In this document: piece after piece, positions 1-11,609 of the stretch
How positions within the stretch are numbered: position 1 is the first letter of the stretch
Layout: each line of letters starts with the position of its first letter
NCBI GenBank assembly: GCA_900169235.1
Contig: FWCC01000253.1
Span: 146,243 to 210,242 of the forward strand
Direction: 5' to 3'
Source: Zarea fungicola
Lineage: Eukaryota; Ascomycota; Sordariomycetes; Hypocreales; Cordycipitaceae
Length of the DNA stretch: 64,000 nt
Translations under genes and position numbers: made by a program
Notes under the pieces: model-generated
What the model saw: only the letters and a program-made list of their open reading frames with translations
Told to the model about the DNA's origin: nothing
Database searches by the model: none

Positions 1-439
1 TTTCCTCCCAAAGGCGAGGTCCGTCATCTTCAAGGCGGGAAAGGGTCTCCCGGTTCAGCCATTCCGGTGTTGTATTGAGCTCAACATGCGGGGGCAGCGA
101 TTCAGGGTACCCATCCGGAAGGCTGATGAGCAACGAGATGGGCGGAAGATGCGAGACATTAATCGAGTCGAGAGGCTGTGCAGCAACCGTCATTGCTGCC
201 GCTCCGCCAGCGTCACCGCCGTTCCGCGATGTCTCTGCAGATACCACGTCCACGACGGCATTTCTAACCGGCGGAAATGCGACGGTCAACGGCTGGGCAA
301 GCTCAACCGGAATTTCGAGCTCAAACGAATACGGCGACTCGGTATTTTCAATTCTGCGCAGCTCAGGGAAGATGGCTTTGAGCGTCTCAAGCTCAGTACA
401 ACGAGCATCTTCGCTGTCATTCTCATCTGTGGAACCCAT
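1..439 (-). CDS. RWD-domain RBR-type E3 ubiquitin ligase (RNF14/Itt1-like), 5' part only
   Basis: The reverse strand is open from an ATG at 439 to the left edge, giving about 146 residues with no stop. The translation starts MGSTDENDSEDARCTELETL and continues through KAIFPEL to a central proline motif, DGYPESLPP, and then NTTPEWL. A start-proximal helix of the type E-L-E-T-L-K-A-I-F and a later YPxxxPP turn are the signature of an RWD domain. In fungi an N-terminal RWD followed by this spacing is typical of the RNF14/Itt1 ubiquitin ligases, whose RING-IBR-RING domain would lie beyond the edge. The RBR part is therefore inferred, not seen; another RWD protein (for example an Rwdd or Gcn2-like factor) is possible. 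It is divergently arranged with the dolichyldiphosphatase gene. Confidence 0.6.
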   Translation of the reverse strand, partial: MGSTDENDSEDARCTELETLKAIFPELRRIENTESPYSFELEIPVELAQPLTVAFPPVRNAVVDVVSAETSRNGGDAGGAAAMTVAAQPLDSINVSHLPPISLLISLPDGYPESLPPHVELNTTPEWLNRETLSRLEDDGPRLWEE

Positions 440-1183
440 GATGATATGTGCTTCGAGTCTGCGTCATTATCCTTGGGCCGATTTTTTGTCGTTTATGCTG
501 CCTTGTCGAAATTCACCAAAGTCTCATTCACTTGTTATGTCTCAAATTTCTGTTGACGAAAAGCTTTTAGGCAGCTCTATGCAGCCATGGGATGTTCCCC
601 GATTGCGTGGACGGGGATTTGTGCTAAGAGGTGAAATTCGTGCAAGGTGGCGACAGTTTGGTAAGGATGAGAGCAAATGATGGTGACAAATGTGTTTTGG
701 TGCTCTCTACTGTGACGGCTTTGGGGTCATGCTGCCCAGGAAGGTTACAATTTTGGGAGATATGACAGTTTATATCTGAGAGAGACAAAATTTGGTAAGA
801 AAAAAATAGGGTAGGAAACATTCTTCACAGGTACGGTCCTTAGCAGCCATGCTGCCTTTGACATCTGCGGTATGACTCTTGTTAACGGAACCTTGAGGCT
901 GCTGAAAGCCACCAGCCACATGCTGCAAGAGCCCACTAACATTCTCAACCCCACAGCTGGCGAGCCTTGCAATAATGATGCTGCAAAGCAATCTCATACA
1001 ACATCGACGGCTTTTTCTCTCCATGCGAAACGTTTCTGTCCCTCTCTGGGCCTTCTGACCTCTACTCGGACTCGGGTGCTCTGCAAATTATGCAATACAG
1101 CTAGCCAGGCCATCAACACACATCGCCCTACCTTTCGAGCCCTTCCAACATCCCCCGAATCTCCTCCCCTCTATCCGTTTGCG
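440..1183. other. Intergenic, divergent promoter region
   Basis: These 744 bases lie between the start codons of the RWD gene and the dolichyldiphosphatase gene, so they should hold both promoters. Open frames here (for example 872-1291 plus) have no recognisable content. I see no RNA gene or repeat. Confidence 0.5.
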
Positions 1184-2013
1184 ATGGCGGAGTACAGCGA
1201 AGCCGCCGCCATGGCACCATTGGCCTCGTTGTCAATCACTCACGTCTACTATGTAGGTTTTTTGTCGGGCAACGCCTCATCTAAAACTTGACCCAATGGT
1301 TCTAAATCCAGCTTACCATCATTTGGCGAAAACAGAACCCTAATGACCCTATCTCTCTATTGTGCGCATACCTCGCCCTCCTTCCTCAGGCCCTCGGCGT
1401 CGTCTACACAACCCTCATCCTCTCCTCGCGCGAAGTCGAGATCGCCCTCCTCTTTGCCGGCCAGCTCGCCTGCGAGGCCCTCAACTTCGTCCTCAAGCGG
1501 CTCATCAAGGAAGATCGCCCGCGCCAGATCCACGGCAAGGGCTACGGCATGCCCAGCTCCCACGCGCAGTTTGTGTTTTTCTGGAGCGTTTCCCTTGCCC
1601 TCTTCCTCCTCGTCCGCCACCGCCCGACAAATACAAAAATCTCTTCGTCGTCGTCCTCCTCCTCCTCTTCTTCCTCCTCGACGAGAATCGCCGAGCGCGT
1701 CGCAGTCAGCGTCATCGGCCTTGTCCTCGCTACGGCCACCGCCTGGAGCCGCATCTACCTCAACTACCACACCCCAACGCAGGTGCTTGTCGGCAGCGTT
1801 ACCGGTGCACTGACGGCCGTCGCCTGGTTCCTCTTTACAGCTGTCCTGCGCAGCTCGGGACTGCTAGCGTGGGCTCTGGACCTGCCCCTTGCGCGCGCAT
1901 TTCGGGTCAGGGACCTCGTGGTGCATGAGGACCTGTCCGAGGCGGGCTGGGACAGATGGGAAGAGAAGAGGCTGGCGGGGAAGAAGAAAACAAAGGGTAC
2001 AAAAGCGCATTGA
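1184..2013 (+). CDS. Dolichyldiphosphatase (DOLPP1/Cax4 family), ER membrane
   Basis: Two exons, 1184-1252 and 1336-2013, give 248 residues; the 83-bp intron is GT..AG and the junction reads HVYY/NPNDPIS. The enzyme removes one phosphate from dolichyl pyrophosphate on the luminal ER face so the lipid carrier can be reused in N-glycosylation. The PAP2-type phosphatase motifs are visible: KRLIKEDRP (K77, R84, P85), GMPSSHAQF (H99) and SRIYLNYHTPTQ (S161, R162, H168). Hydrophobic stretches around residues 31-52, 57-74, 101-115, 146-160 and 172-195 fit a multi-pass protein of usual length for the family. Residues 126-138 are an uninterrupted serine run between motifs 2 and 3, encoded by a TCN microsatellite; it falls in a loop and is probably tolerated. 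Family assignment is confident; the physiological substrate follows from the family. Confidence 0.92.
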
Positions 2014-2404
2014 AAGGCAAAGTTAGCGTGTACAGGGTTATTGAGTCTTACTTGAGATTGCCGTATTTGGAGAATTTCAGGCTTGCTAATTTTTGCTTAG
2101 TTTGGCTGCATTTGCGAAGGCCATGTGACATGATACAATACGAATATATACCTATGCCTTCGTTCAATAGCGAAATAGATCCTGCTCAAATCTTGAAAGC
2201 TGAAATTCCTATAGGAGAGAGAGAGAGAGAATAAAAGAAAGAACCCCGGCTCAACTTAAATCGTAAACTCATAACAAAACGCTGGATCAAAAGATCGCAT
2301 GCCCAAGCCAAAACTATATAAGTGGTCAAGTCTATGAGGAGAAAGATAATACAGACGAGCAACCCTCTGCCACCAACACCCACCCACTTTCCTGAACAAT
2401 CGCG
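2014..2404. other. Convergent 3' intergenic region with GA repeat
   Basis: Between two genes that converge tail to tail. A short (GA)n run lies at about 2215-2232. Nothing else is recognisable; the stretch presumably holds both 3' UTRs. Confidence 0.5.
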
Positions 2405-4552
2405 CTATATCCATTCCGTCGGCCTCTTTTCCATGGCCGTTGCGCTACCATCCCATGGCGACATGCGTGGGTCCCTATCCGACGGGCTCGTCATCGTGCC
2501 TGTTCCAGTGTTGTTCACTGTGCCATCTGGGCTGTACACGGCCGGGCTGAGCAGCATCTGGCTGTCCCGTTGCTCTCTCCGGTTTGACTCCTTCTTCTGC
2601 TTTGAGCTCATCCGCAGCGGTGATGGCGGCAACTGCTTGGCCGGGTCCACCCACACCTTGCTGCCAATCCGTACAGAGCCGCGCGGCGACGAGACAGCAA
2701 CCTCCGGGGGTAGCAGAGGGATGGCCATGTTGCCCCCAAGCCCGATCATCATGGACTTGGGATATATGGAGGATGTCGGGCGAGGTGTGGGCATGCGTTC
2801 CGTCATATCGTCGACGTTGGACAAGCGCAGGCCTATCTGCACTGTGGCTGACGACACCAGTGATGAGTCTCGCTGGTGGCCCGGTATAAAGGCCGGCATG
2901 GGCGGTGGTAGCAGGCTTGAAATGTCATGTCTGATTAGTTCATCCTCTATCTCTGCCAGGTCCTCATCCGTCACCTCCCGTATGCTCCTCGCAATGTTTG
3001 GTGGCGTGTAGGTGGCAGCGGGGAGCACCGAGAGGGGCTTGGGATTTAGCTCCGGGGTCTGTGGTTGTTGATTCTGCTGCTGTTGTTGAGACTTCTGTGA
3101 CTGTTGTGGAAACACCTTGTACGACGCTTTGCGCATGTGAGCCTTGGTTGCCGGGCCAGACGAGGTTTGTGAACCATTTGCACTCATTGTCCTAGCTAAT
3201 CCGATCTGGCTCTCGGGAATCCCGCTCTGCATGGATTGGGTTTGAAAGACGTGCGAAGGTGGTGCGAGTGGCTGCTCTATCTGGTTTGCGTACGTCTCCG
3301 TGACGGGTGATGTTATTTGTCTTTTAGTCGTCTTCTGTCGGCGAATCTGCTTCTCCCGGTCCACTTCAAAGTAGCCTTTGCGACCGATGTTGCTGCTTCG
3401 GCATGTACGCAGAAACAAATAGAGCCCGCCATTCGTCAGTGCTGTCAGGTTGGTGGCGACCATTGCTGCCATGGACAGTTTGCCTCGCAGTATCGTGACT
3501 TCCATGTCATCGCGAAAGGTGAGGCTGGCAAAGAATGGAATTACAACGCCCTGCTCCAGATATTAGTAATAATTAACAGGGTTGCTGTCGAGAAAATCCC
3601 ACATTTGTAATAGCACCAATACACATGTAGTACACCATGCGTGAGGCGGCAATTCTCTCAATGGCACCGCCAGAGGCACTTCGGAAAAGGCGAGCAAACG
3701 TGATGACACTACCCAGCACTAGGCTACCGGAAATGGCAGTAAACAGGCTGAAACACACAACTCGGTACTTTTGCACAAACCAAAAGAGCGAGGCGAAGCA
3801 AAAGTTGGGCGGCTCCTCCACGCGTGTGAAAGCATATGTTCCAGCCAGCGAACTAACCACGAAGACGATGCAGACTGAGACTGTCCACTTGCCGAAGCTG
3901 TCGAATGCGCGTCGACGAAAGGCGCGGACTGTCGTCTCAATGCCAAAGACAAGTTGTATATATGGCACAATGAATATAGCTATGCCGTGTTAGATTACTA
4001 GTTGTTCAAGTGATGCAAGCGAAATGAGAAACAGGAAGGAACTCTACACTTACTCGGCAGCATAACTTGTGAAATGGGCATGCAGCCAAGGATCAGCAGT
4101 CCAGTAAGACCCTTTGCCTGCTCAATAGCAATAATGGTTCCCTGAATCATAATTCCAAAAGCCAAAACAAACGGAAAAATATTCATGGGTCCGATTATCT
4201 TATACATTGAAGTCCTTGACTTGCGGTTAGTGTTTTGCATTATGTTGCTTCGCTTATTTATTTTGTTGCCGTACCGAAAGCTCATCTGGGGGTCAGCCCT
4301 TTTAGCAGCCCAGTAGCAGTCACCAAATATGCCCATGGCCAGGCATAGTCCAATCACAGCGTTGAAACTGGCAAGAATAATGGCCGACTGCCGTATGGTT
4401 TTGGAAGTGTCAAATCGCAGCTGATTGATGACCGAGTTTGTCGAGTTGGCCTGAAACTCGAAACCTGCCCAGTCTGTGGTAAAGGATCCATTTCCTATAA
4501 TGCCCTGCGCAGCCGCTCTTAGACCAAATACATAGAGTTGTTTATGGGCCAT
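2405..4552 (-). CDS. Seven-transmembrane protein with long cytoplasmic-type tail
   Basis: Three exons on the minus strand, 4552-4054, 3979-3603 and 3550-2405, join in frame to 673 residues. I use the ATG at 4552; the open frame continues upstream only to a TTG next to a stop. The N-terminus has NGS and NST sites, followed by seven hydrophobic segments: SAIILASFNAVIGLCLAMGI; FPFVLAFGIMIQGTIIAI; GLLILGCMPISQVML; the segment around VPYIQLVFGIE; WTVSVCIVFVVSSLAGTY; the segment ending FTAISGSLVLGSVITF; and, across the last junction, CIGAITNGVVIPFF plus a final AAMVATNLTALTNGGLYLFL. The final ~300 residues are Gln/Pro/Ser-rich and polar. The layout resembles fungal GPCR-like proteins. I do not recognise a defined receptor class, and neither ligand nor signalling role can be read from the sequence. 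Confidence 0.75.
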
Positions 4553-7500
4553 TTCTTCTTGGAGGCCTGCTCGAAAGAGGATGGCGGTGGAATTCAATTA
4601 TGTTCGTTTCGGATAAAGAGAGGGTGATGTCTGGGTTGACGGCTTGAATAAGAGAATGGCGGGCTGGCTCAGCCAGATGTTTACTCGGTGTTGGGCGACA
4701 TCTAGTTAGCGACTGTATTCGACAAATGCGGAAGCTATGCAGTCTTGAGGTCGGTCCCCGTTGCGGTGTTGAATGAGTGACGCAGTATTCACAACGGATA
4801 ATATACCCAGTCGGTGTATGGGACGGCGATAAGTTAAATGCAAGGAAACAAAAACGAATGTGTATGGAACAAAACGTGGCAAGAGATGGTTCTTGAATCA
4901 GGGACCCGCGTCCATCAAGCTGTATCCCATATAGCTGCCGGGCCTACGCATAAACGGCACTTCAAGTTCTCAGGCTACCCTTTCCGTTTACCTTGTCGCA
5001 TAGTGCCGTCCGGCAGCTGAAGCTGCCGCGCCGGATGTGCCTCCCAAACACTAAGGCATCCACTCCCAGTCCGGTCCCCTTTCCTACCAGCCCCGTATGG
5101 GAGACCAGCGTACTTCACATCTTGTCGTGGTGTGTGGCTTTACGGTACGCCGGACTCTTGCTGTCTTGCATGGTCCATGAGTCGGCCGTAGCTTTTCTGG
5201 GAATAGTTCAGGAACAGGAAGAGTCACATGAGAGGTGGTGTGGCTCCATGGAGCCCCTCGTTGCCCAAGAGTGCAGCATAAGAAGCGCACAGCGAACCAC
5301 ACTAGAGCTACTCTATCAAGAGGCCACAGATGCAAGCGAATAGACTCCATCTGGTTTATTCTTTTAGTCTTTCGAAAAATTAAAGGGATCAACGGTGGCT
5401 TTGGGTGCATTGAATAAAAAGCCACTTCTCCATTGCATGAAGCTTGGTTTTGCAGTCTCAATTGACGTCGTCCAGTCTTTGTGCTGTCGCGAGTGTACTT
5501 GATGAGCAACCTGATAGTGTTTCCCTCCAGGGGTCATCCCAGTATTACGGGAATGAATACGATATCTGGAGGGCAACAGCGTTTGTGGTGAGAGGTAAAG
5601 TGGGTGGCGACTCAAGTGAAGCATCGATGCAACACTTGGCCGTTTCGAATGGCGGGGCGCTGCAGATTCGGTTTGAGGTTGGAGATGGCGTGGCTACGCT
5701 AGCACTGGATTGGTCGACGGATTTCGGCGCCGTCTCCAGAGTGGCTGGCTTCCCTACCTCGGCCAGCCAAACCTCAAACGTCCATTTTCAGAATTTCAAT
5801 TAAGCTGAGGTACAGAAACAGTTCGGCTGTTGTTGCCAGGCTGCTGGGACATGTGGCGGCGGGCCTCGCAAGTTCTGGGAAATGCGCCGCGTCATTGAGT
5901 GTTCTTGGCTGTAAGTTTACTCGGCATGTAGGAAAGCAATGACGAGGAAACTAAGCAGTTCACAAACGCACTGTACCGATCATGATGAGCTTGACAGAAC
6001 TTGTGTTCAGCATGCGGTCACATTCTGCAGCGAGTCGGCCGTCTCCAACCTGGAATTGTCGGTTGTCGGTAGTACAGCCGCGATATGCTTCTCTTTGATT
6101 ATTGTATAGGGGCCTATGTAGATGGTTATTCTCGCAGACCCATGGTTTCTGCTGCTCCTGCATCAATTGTTGGCGGCACATGTTCGAGGCAGAGATCCGT
6201 GCACAGCTGCAAGTGGATGTGCGGACGATGAGGCACAACAGGTATCAGCTAGTGGCCTCTGCCTGTCATAGCGGCGCGTGATAGCTTGCAACTATTGACT
6301 GGTTTCTCGGCTTTATCTAGTGTTAAAAAATACAAATACCATAAAATATCGTATATTTTATATGTTGACAACGCATAAATAAACATTACAGCATATCATC
6401 GCATCTTGGCTTGCCAAGCTGGTCAAAACAGGAACCAGAAGCTCCCGAAGCCGTGATCAAAGCGGTGCGATACGTACCTAGCCAACAGTGACAAAAGAAA
6501 ACTGACAGATGATTTTGTTCCTTGTCGCTTCATGTTTGAATGTCGCTGCGTGCTAGCTGTCGCGATACCAATCGGAAATTTTCACCACTAGATGTTTAGT
6601 CCTGCGTGATGGGCCACAATGTCCAGCATTGCGGCGGGCTGCTTGATGCCTGACGCTGGAATCAGGCACATCGTACTCCTATTGAGATGGCGATTTATCA
6701 TTTTCACATGGAAGTAATAACTAAACTGTAAACCCATGGCAAGAGACAAAATCGTCCCCCACCCTGCGACCTGGTGACTTAAACAAAATTGAGTGGATTC
6801 GTAAGTAGTTTGTGCATCGTCATTGATATCTCATCGATTGTGCAAGCCGGCAGGATGATGATGATGAAAATGCTTGCCGGAGCCAAGCTTCCGGATACAT
6901 CTCGATGGAAAGGCGTCACATTTTCGTGGACGGTGTTGATGGATGAGGTAGATAATACGTCATGAAAAGCCCAAACTTCACTTTGCAACGAATAGAAACC
7001 GCTAGAGCAGCGGGCTGCAGTGGGCTCTGTGCCACCTGTGGCGCCGCCTTTCCACCTCTCCTCACCCTGCATGTGGCGTAGAACTAGTACTCTGTTCGAC
7101 ATCATTTCACCTTTCTACCAGTTTAAGAAAGTAGTTGCATTGGATGCGGCCCCAAGAGTTCGGTGGATTTGGGGGCCGATTGCTGTTTTTTTGGTTCATT
7201 TGCTAAGCTCCCATCGCAGAAAATTGTAGCCTTACCTATCGCAACGTAGACAAGGTAAAGGGAGGATGACGTCAAGACTACGCCGAACAGCCACATCAAC
7301 TCCACGTTTGGCACTCAGGAACGGGCGTGTCATCGGTTATCACAAGAAGCATACGATTGCGCAACCCAACGTCATGTACGTAATTGCCAGTGAAGAGTCG
7401 ATCGCTCCGGACCCTTTTACTTTGTTTTCAGCCCACTTTCCACTTTAATCTTGGGTATATATATCGCCGTATCTGCTCTAGATCTCGGTCTCTTACCTTC

Positions 7501-7578
7501 CTTCCATCCACAACAAAATACAAAACAACGCAAACTAAACTTCAAGACATTACTCTGTTTAAAAAAATTCATTTCACA
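4553..7578. other. 3-kb intergenic region
   Basis: I see no gene with coherent coding content. Open frames such as 5444-5803 plus and 5084-5509 minus lack recognisable domains and conserved-looking composition. An AT-rich patch lies near 6325-6390, and a short GATGATGATGATGA run near 6853. The right part is the Grg-1 promoter. Confidence 0.5.
7455..7463 (+). promoter_or_regulatory. TATA box of the Grg-1 gene
   Basis: TATATATAT lies 116 bases upstream of the Grg-1 ATG, followed by a pyrimidine-rich stretch and an A/C-rich leader with ACAAAATACAAAACAACGC. A strong TATA box and such a leader are usual for highly transcribed fungal genes. The assignment is by position only. Confidence 0.5.
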
Positions 7579-7849
7579 ATGGAGTCTCTCAAGCAAGGTG
7601 CCAACTACGTCTCCGAGCAGGTCCAGAAGGCCACTTCTGGCACCAGCAAGGAAGCCAACAAGGAGGTTGCAAAGGACAACAATGCCAACGTTGGCACTCG
7701 GTATGTTCCCTTTTCTATCTCAATGGAATTTCAACTCGTAGCTAACACTGAATCCTTCTAGCCTGAACGCGGCCAAGGATGCCGTCGGTGACAAGGTTGA
7801 AGAATCTGGCCACGGCGCCAAGGCCGAGGCTCACAAGCAGCAGATCTAA
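7579..7849 (+). CDS. grg-1: Glucose-repressible protein Grg-1 / clock-controlled Ccg-1 homologue
   Basis: Exons 7579-7700 and 7762-7849 encode 69 residues; the 61-bp intron splits an Arg codon (GTATGT..CTAG). The peptide starts MESLKQGANYVSEQVQKATS and ends EAHKQQI. It is small, hydrophilic, rich in Lys, Ala, Glu and Asn, with the pattern QGANYVSEQVQ..SKEANKEVAKD..GDKVEESGHGAKAEAHK typical of the grg-1/ccg-1 family (about 71 residues in Neurospora). That family is strongly induced on glucose starvation and by the circadian clock; the biochemical role is unknown. The strong TATA-containing promoter and A-rich leader agree with high expression. Confidence 0.92.
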
Positions 7850-8089
7850 GGAACGATGTTATTTCCACTTGCACTCATTTCACTCGATATATAAATACCC
7901 AATAATTTAATCAAATTCCCAAACTACATGGTCCCACTTGAATGCTGTGAAGAATGTACTTTATAAATGATTGGTTGACACGGTCAGATGCGACCTGCTG
8001 CACAACAGTTCCACAGGCCATTTCCAAAGGCATCCATCCTATTGACGGACGAGTCGCTCTCCACCGTTCTTTTAGATACTATTCGAGAC

Positions 8090-8871
8090 TTACTGGCCCT
8101 TTTTCGACTGGCAAATTGCGAAAGCGTGAGAGATATCGTTGTACGAGTACCACACGGCATACAGTGGGATGAACACCCACAGCATGTTGAAGAAGACGAG
8201 GTATACCCACATATACATGAAGTTGCTGCCATCGAGGTTGACATTACCAGTGAGCCACTCAGGGCAAAAGGTCATGAACCCTATGCTTAAATCAGCAACC
8301 AATTTTCTCAACACTTGTCAGAATGTGAAAACTTACCGCCATAGAGCTCACACGTGGCAAGCACAATCATCCAAATACTCGCCTTGGGGTCCTTCCTCGC
8401 AATCAGATATGTGATGTACAGTGCCACGGGCCCATCGAAGAAGACAGTCAGCAGCTCCAGACTGATGACCCCTAAATCTGCGCCGCCCCAGCGCTTGTCA
8501 GCGCGCGCGTATACCATCCACAGCTGCGCAAAGGGATTCGCACCACCAGACTGCGGGCCGTAAACGCGCGTCTCGCCGTGGCCGAGGTAGTTGAACGGCG
8601 TGGCGATGAGGCCGGCCGCCTCAGGCGCGTTGGCCTCAACAAAGGAGAAGAAGCAGTGGTAGAGGAAGCTGCCCTCGAGGATGAAGTGGCAGAGGGCGTC
8701 GGCAAGGTGCCAAATAAAGAGGAAACGCAGCGCCGTTGATGTCGATGCCTCAAGGAATCGGCGCGAGGCAAGGTAGGCGACGAGCACGATGACGACTGTC
8801 GCGGCAAGGGACACCAGCGTCGTCGTGTCGAAGAGGTCAGGTGGTAGGGTGGACGGGGTGGACGACGACAT
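8090..8871 (-). CDS. EXPERA-domain sterol isomerase-like protein (EBP family)
   Basis: Exons 8871-8337 and 8280-8090 join within a Gly codon (YGG/FMTF) to 241 residues; the 56-bp intron has good GTAAGT and CATAG ends. The protein has four hydrophobic helices: residues near 20-38, the FIWHLADALCHFILEGSFLY segment, LELLTVFFDGPVALYITYLI, and YMWVYLVFFNMLWVFIPLYAV. Family residues are visible: WHLADALCHFILEG (His and Glu of the active site of emopamil-binding protein), WMVYARADKRWGGAD, and the later E in LELLTVFFDGP. EBP enzymes shift the sterol delta8 double bond to delta7 in the ER. Fungi make ergosterol with the unrelated Erg2, so the exact substrate of this fungal paralogue is uncertain. The family call is firm. 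Confidence 0.85.
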
Positions 8872-9406
8872 GATGGCCCAGTGCGTCTATCGTTGTTTCT
8901 GTTTACTCAATTGTAAAGTTATTTAATTGTTCCGGCAATTTCTCAAATTACCACTGTGTTCTGTTTCGACTCTTTGAAATTTACGGGTAAGAACAGCTGT
9001 GGAGAAGGGGAATTGGAATCATCTTTGTTAGACGCGCTAGCAGCGAGGCTTGCATCCGGGCGGTGCCACATCCGATGGAGGAGTACCTTGATGAAGCTGA
9101 GATGGGATACGGTCGTATTTATGCTGATGTGCATTATGAAAAAAAAAATCACAAATTATTATTATTAACGCTCCTTCATAAGCAGCTAGATAACAAACAT
9201 AATTGGTAATTTTCCAGGAGTCGCGTAATTGCCTCCAGTTCCTCTCCAATGCCGAGTGGATTAAGATGCGGGGAACAGTAGGTAATCCAGATCCAAAAAC
9301 AAGGCTGCACGGGAATATCTTGGCCAAGAATATGAGCGAGATACATGGAAAATTCGTGCGACATATGATATCCTCATCTCGACGAGAAATTACACGGATA
9401 TCTCCG
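8872..9406. other. Intergenic region
   Basis: Between the EBP-like start and the NAD kinase stop, both on the minus strand. It must contain the EBP promoter and the NAD kinase 3' UTR. A (TTA)n-like run near 9158-9167 and an A-run near 9139 are the only visible features. Confidence 0.45.
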
Positions 9407-11609
9407 TCATTTATCCCATTCCCGGTACCCTTTCTGCTTCTGTCTCGTGTTCCATCCCAGCTTGCCGCTGATGCTATTAACCCAGTCCTCGCTCCGCCGT
9501 CCTTCCATCTGCACCGATGCAAACGGGTACCGGCTCGCGCTAATAGTCACGTAGTCTCCTGGCTTGAGCTCCACGCGCTCCCTTCCATCGAAACTCGCCC
9601 ATGAGGACGTACGCGCATCATATGGAACGCCGACACGAAGCACGATCGTGTCTGGCAGGATGATGGGGCGGAAGGAGAGTGTATGGGCGCAGATGGACGT
9701 TACCAGCATCACGGGATTCTCTGGGTGACAGAGGGAACCGCCAGCGGCGAGATTGTATGCCGTCGAGCCTGTCGGTGTGGAAACGCAAATGCCGTCGGCA
9801 AGGATGGAGGTAAAGTGCTCGTCGTCGCCAAAGAGTTCGGTATATGACATTGCTGTCGATAATTTTTTGTCAGCTGCCAGGAAAATATAGATTTCCGGGT
9901 CTTTTTCTTGTCTCTTTATGAAACGAAGAGAAAAACCTACTTGGATTCGGCCCGCGATCAACGACTACTTCGTTAAGAATCTCATATGTCCCGTCAGGCC
10001 GGTGTGTATGGGCATCCTCTCTCTCCTCACCAATAAGCTCCTCGACGAGATCTCGCTTCTTATGTTGTTCATCTTTGTCTTCCTCTTCGCTCGTTGTACT
10101 GTAAACTTCTCCTGACGTCGAATTGTCTAACATTTCAGCTGATGTGCAGTTACGGCGTATACTGCGCATGACTGTGCTTTCAAACCGTAGTCGAAGACTC
10201 ACAGTAACGCCTTTGGTAAATGCCAGATTCAGCGTTGGTGCATAATCCTCAAAGTCAAACTTTGTCAGAAACCCCAGACTTCCGAGAGAAAAGCTAAGCA
10301 CGGGAGGAACTATGCGCTGAAAGAGCCAGCTCGCGTACAGCACAGTCCCGTCACCGCCGAGCGTAATGACAAAGTCAAACATGTGCGGTCGCTGTCGGCA
10401 CATTTCCTCGTCCCAGTACCGCAGCCTTTTTTTTGCATCATTATGCGCTTCATCACTCCCAAGTCTGACGTCCACTGCCATGTTCTTTTTGCTAATGTCG
10501 TCGATGAGGCCGTTTGCATTGAATTTTTTGTTATCACGCAGCTTATCCTGCACATAGACCACGTATTTGACGTCTCGCTCGGTGCAGAGCAACCACAATG
10601 CTAGCTCACGCGTATTGGGTATCAGGTCCTGGTCGTAGATTTTGGTGAGGATCAGAATAGATTTGACACGCACGCGGATGCGCATGCTGCTCAGCCGCCG
10701 ACTTAGCTCGCGCACACCCCAGGCCATGTCGCTAAGCTGCTTCTTAGTGAGCATACGGGTCGGCTGCGGCGTCTCCCGGCTGCCCGTCGTGGCATTTTGA
10801 TGGTGTTGCTGCTGCATTGCGATAAAGTCCACCTCAGAGGCGCTCTTCATCATCTCGCGCGTCCAGCCTTGCTGGTCCAGCTGGCCGAGCTGGCCGCCGT
10901 CGAGGCTGGAGAAGTCGACAATGGCACGCGAGTTTCGTCTGTCATGGCCCTGTAGGTTGGGAGTTCCCAAGGATGAAAGATTTGGGTCAGACGTGGGCGG
11001 AAGCACTGGGGAATTCGTTTCCAAGCCGGCCGCGCCAAGAATAGGATGCGCCTGATACGATTTTGCATTCTGGGGGTCGTTGGCACGTCGCTGGCTGTCG
11101 AGGTACTGGTTTACCATGCCTTGTCTGCGTTGTGCTGCTATGGAGTGCATCGATGGGTGCTCAGAAGATACGAGGGAGGATTTTCGTCGATATGGGCTCG
11201 TAGGGTCAAAGACAACCTACAACATTCGAGTGTCAATAATAGTAATACGAAGTACGGCTGGTGGCGGGCGACGGATGCTGTCTGGTGGCCGGAATTGGTT
11301 TGTACTAACCTCTACCGCTTTGCAGTCCTCATCGCTGGCGTCTGAGCAGTCTTCAAATACCGAGTTATTGTGCGTATGTGTGGTCCTATGCTTGTCGTCA
11401 TCGTCGGGGCCCTTTTCCGCCGACATGCTGGCTGATCCACGGATACAGCTACAAGCTCCGTGAGGGTACTGCGCAATCGCCCAGAGTTTCCTACCGTCAA
11501 AACTATGTATTTGAGAATTCCGGCGGTCTATTTGTCGCCTTTGTCCGTGTAGTGAATTATGTGTGAGTGCTGTGTTGCCAACTGAAGTCGAACTTTGAAT
11601 TAGAAACAT
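9407..11609 (-). CDS. ATP-NAD kinase (Utr1/Pos5 family)
   Basis: Three exons, 11609-11310, 11216-9941 and 9852-9407, give 673 residues. The enzyme phosphorylates NAD(H) to NADP(H). Motifs: FDFVITLGGDGTVLYAS (GGDG, about residues 384-387), PPVLSFSLGSLGFLTKFDF, LNEVVVDRGPNP (about 517), and GICVSTPTGSTAYNLAAGG (about 552), ending with FDGRERVELKPGDYV and a conserved tail through ISGKLGWN. Intron 1 (GTTAGT..TTGTAG, 93 bp) joins KAVE to VVFDPTSPYRRKSS, both in phase 0. If it is overlooked, reading straight through meets an in-frame TAG that is really the acceptor. Residues 1-180 and a loop rich in Ser/Glu before HTHRPDGTYE are not conserved. The start is uncertain: ATGs at 11609 and 11426 are both in frame; I prefer the first because SQIHSFDGRKLWAIAQ looks coding. 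Confidence 0.9.

Noticed and set aside
75..680. Plus-strand open frames of 201 and 156 codons near the left edge
   Set aside because: They are antisense to an RWD-domain reading frame that is open to the edge and has recognisable motifs.
5444..5803. 119-codon plus frame with mixed composition
   Set aside because: No recognisable domain; no similar exon nearby.
11217..11219. In-frame stop suggesting a broken NAD kinase
   Set aside because: The TAG is the acceptor of an intron starting GTTAGT; splicing restores a full-length enzyme with all motifs.
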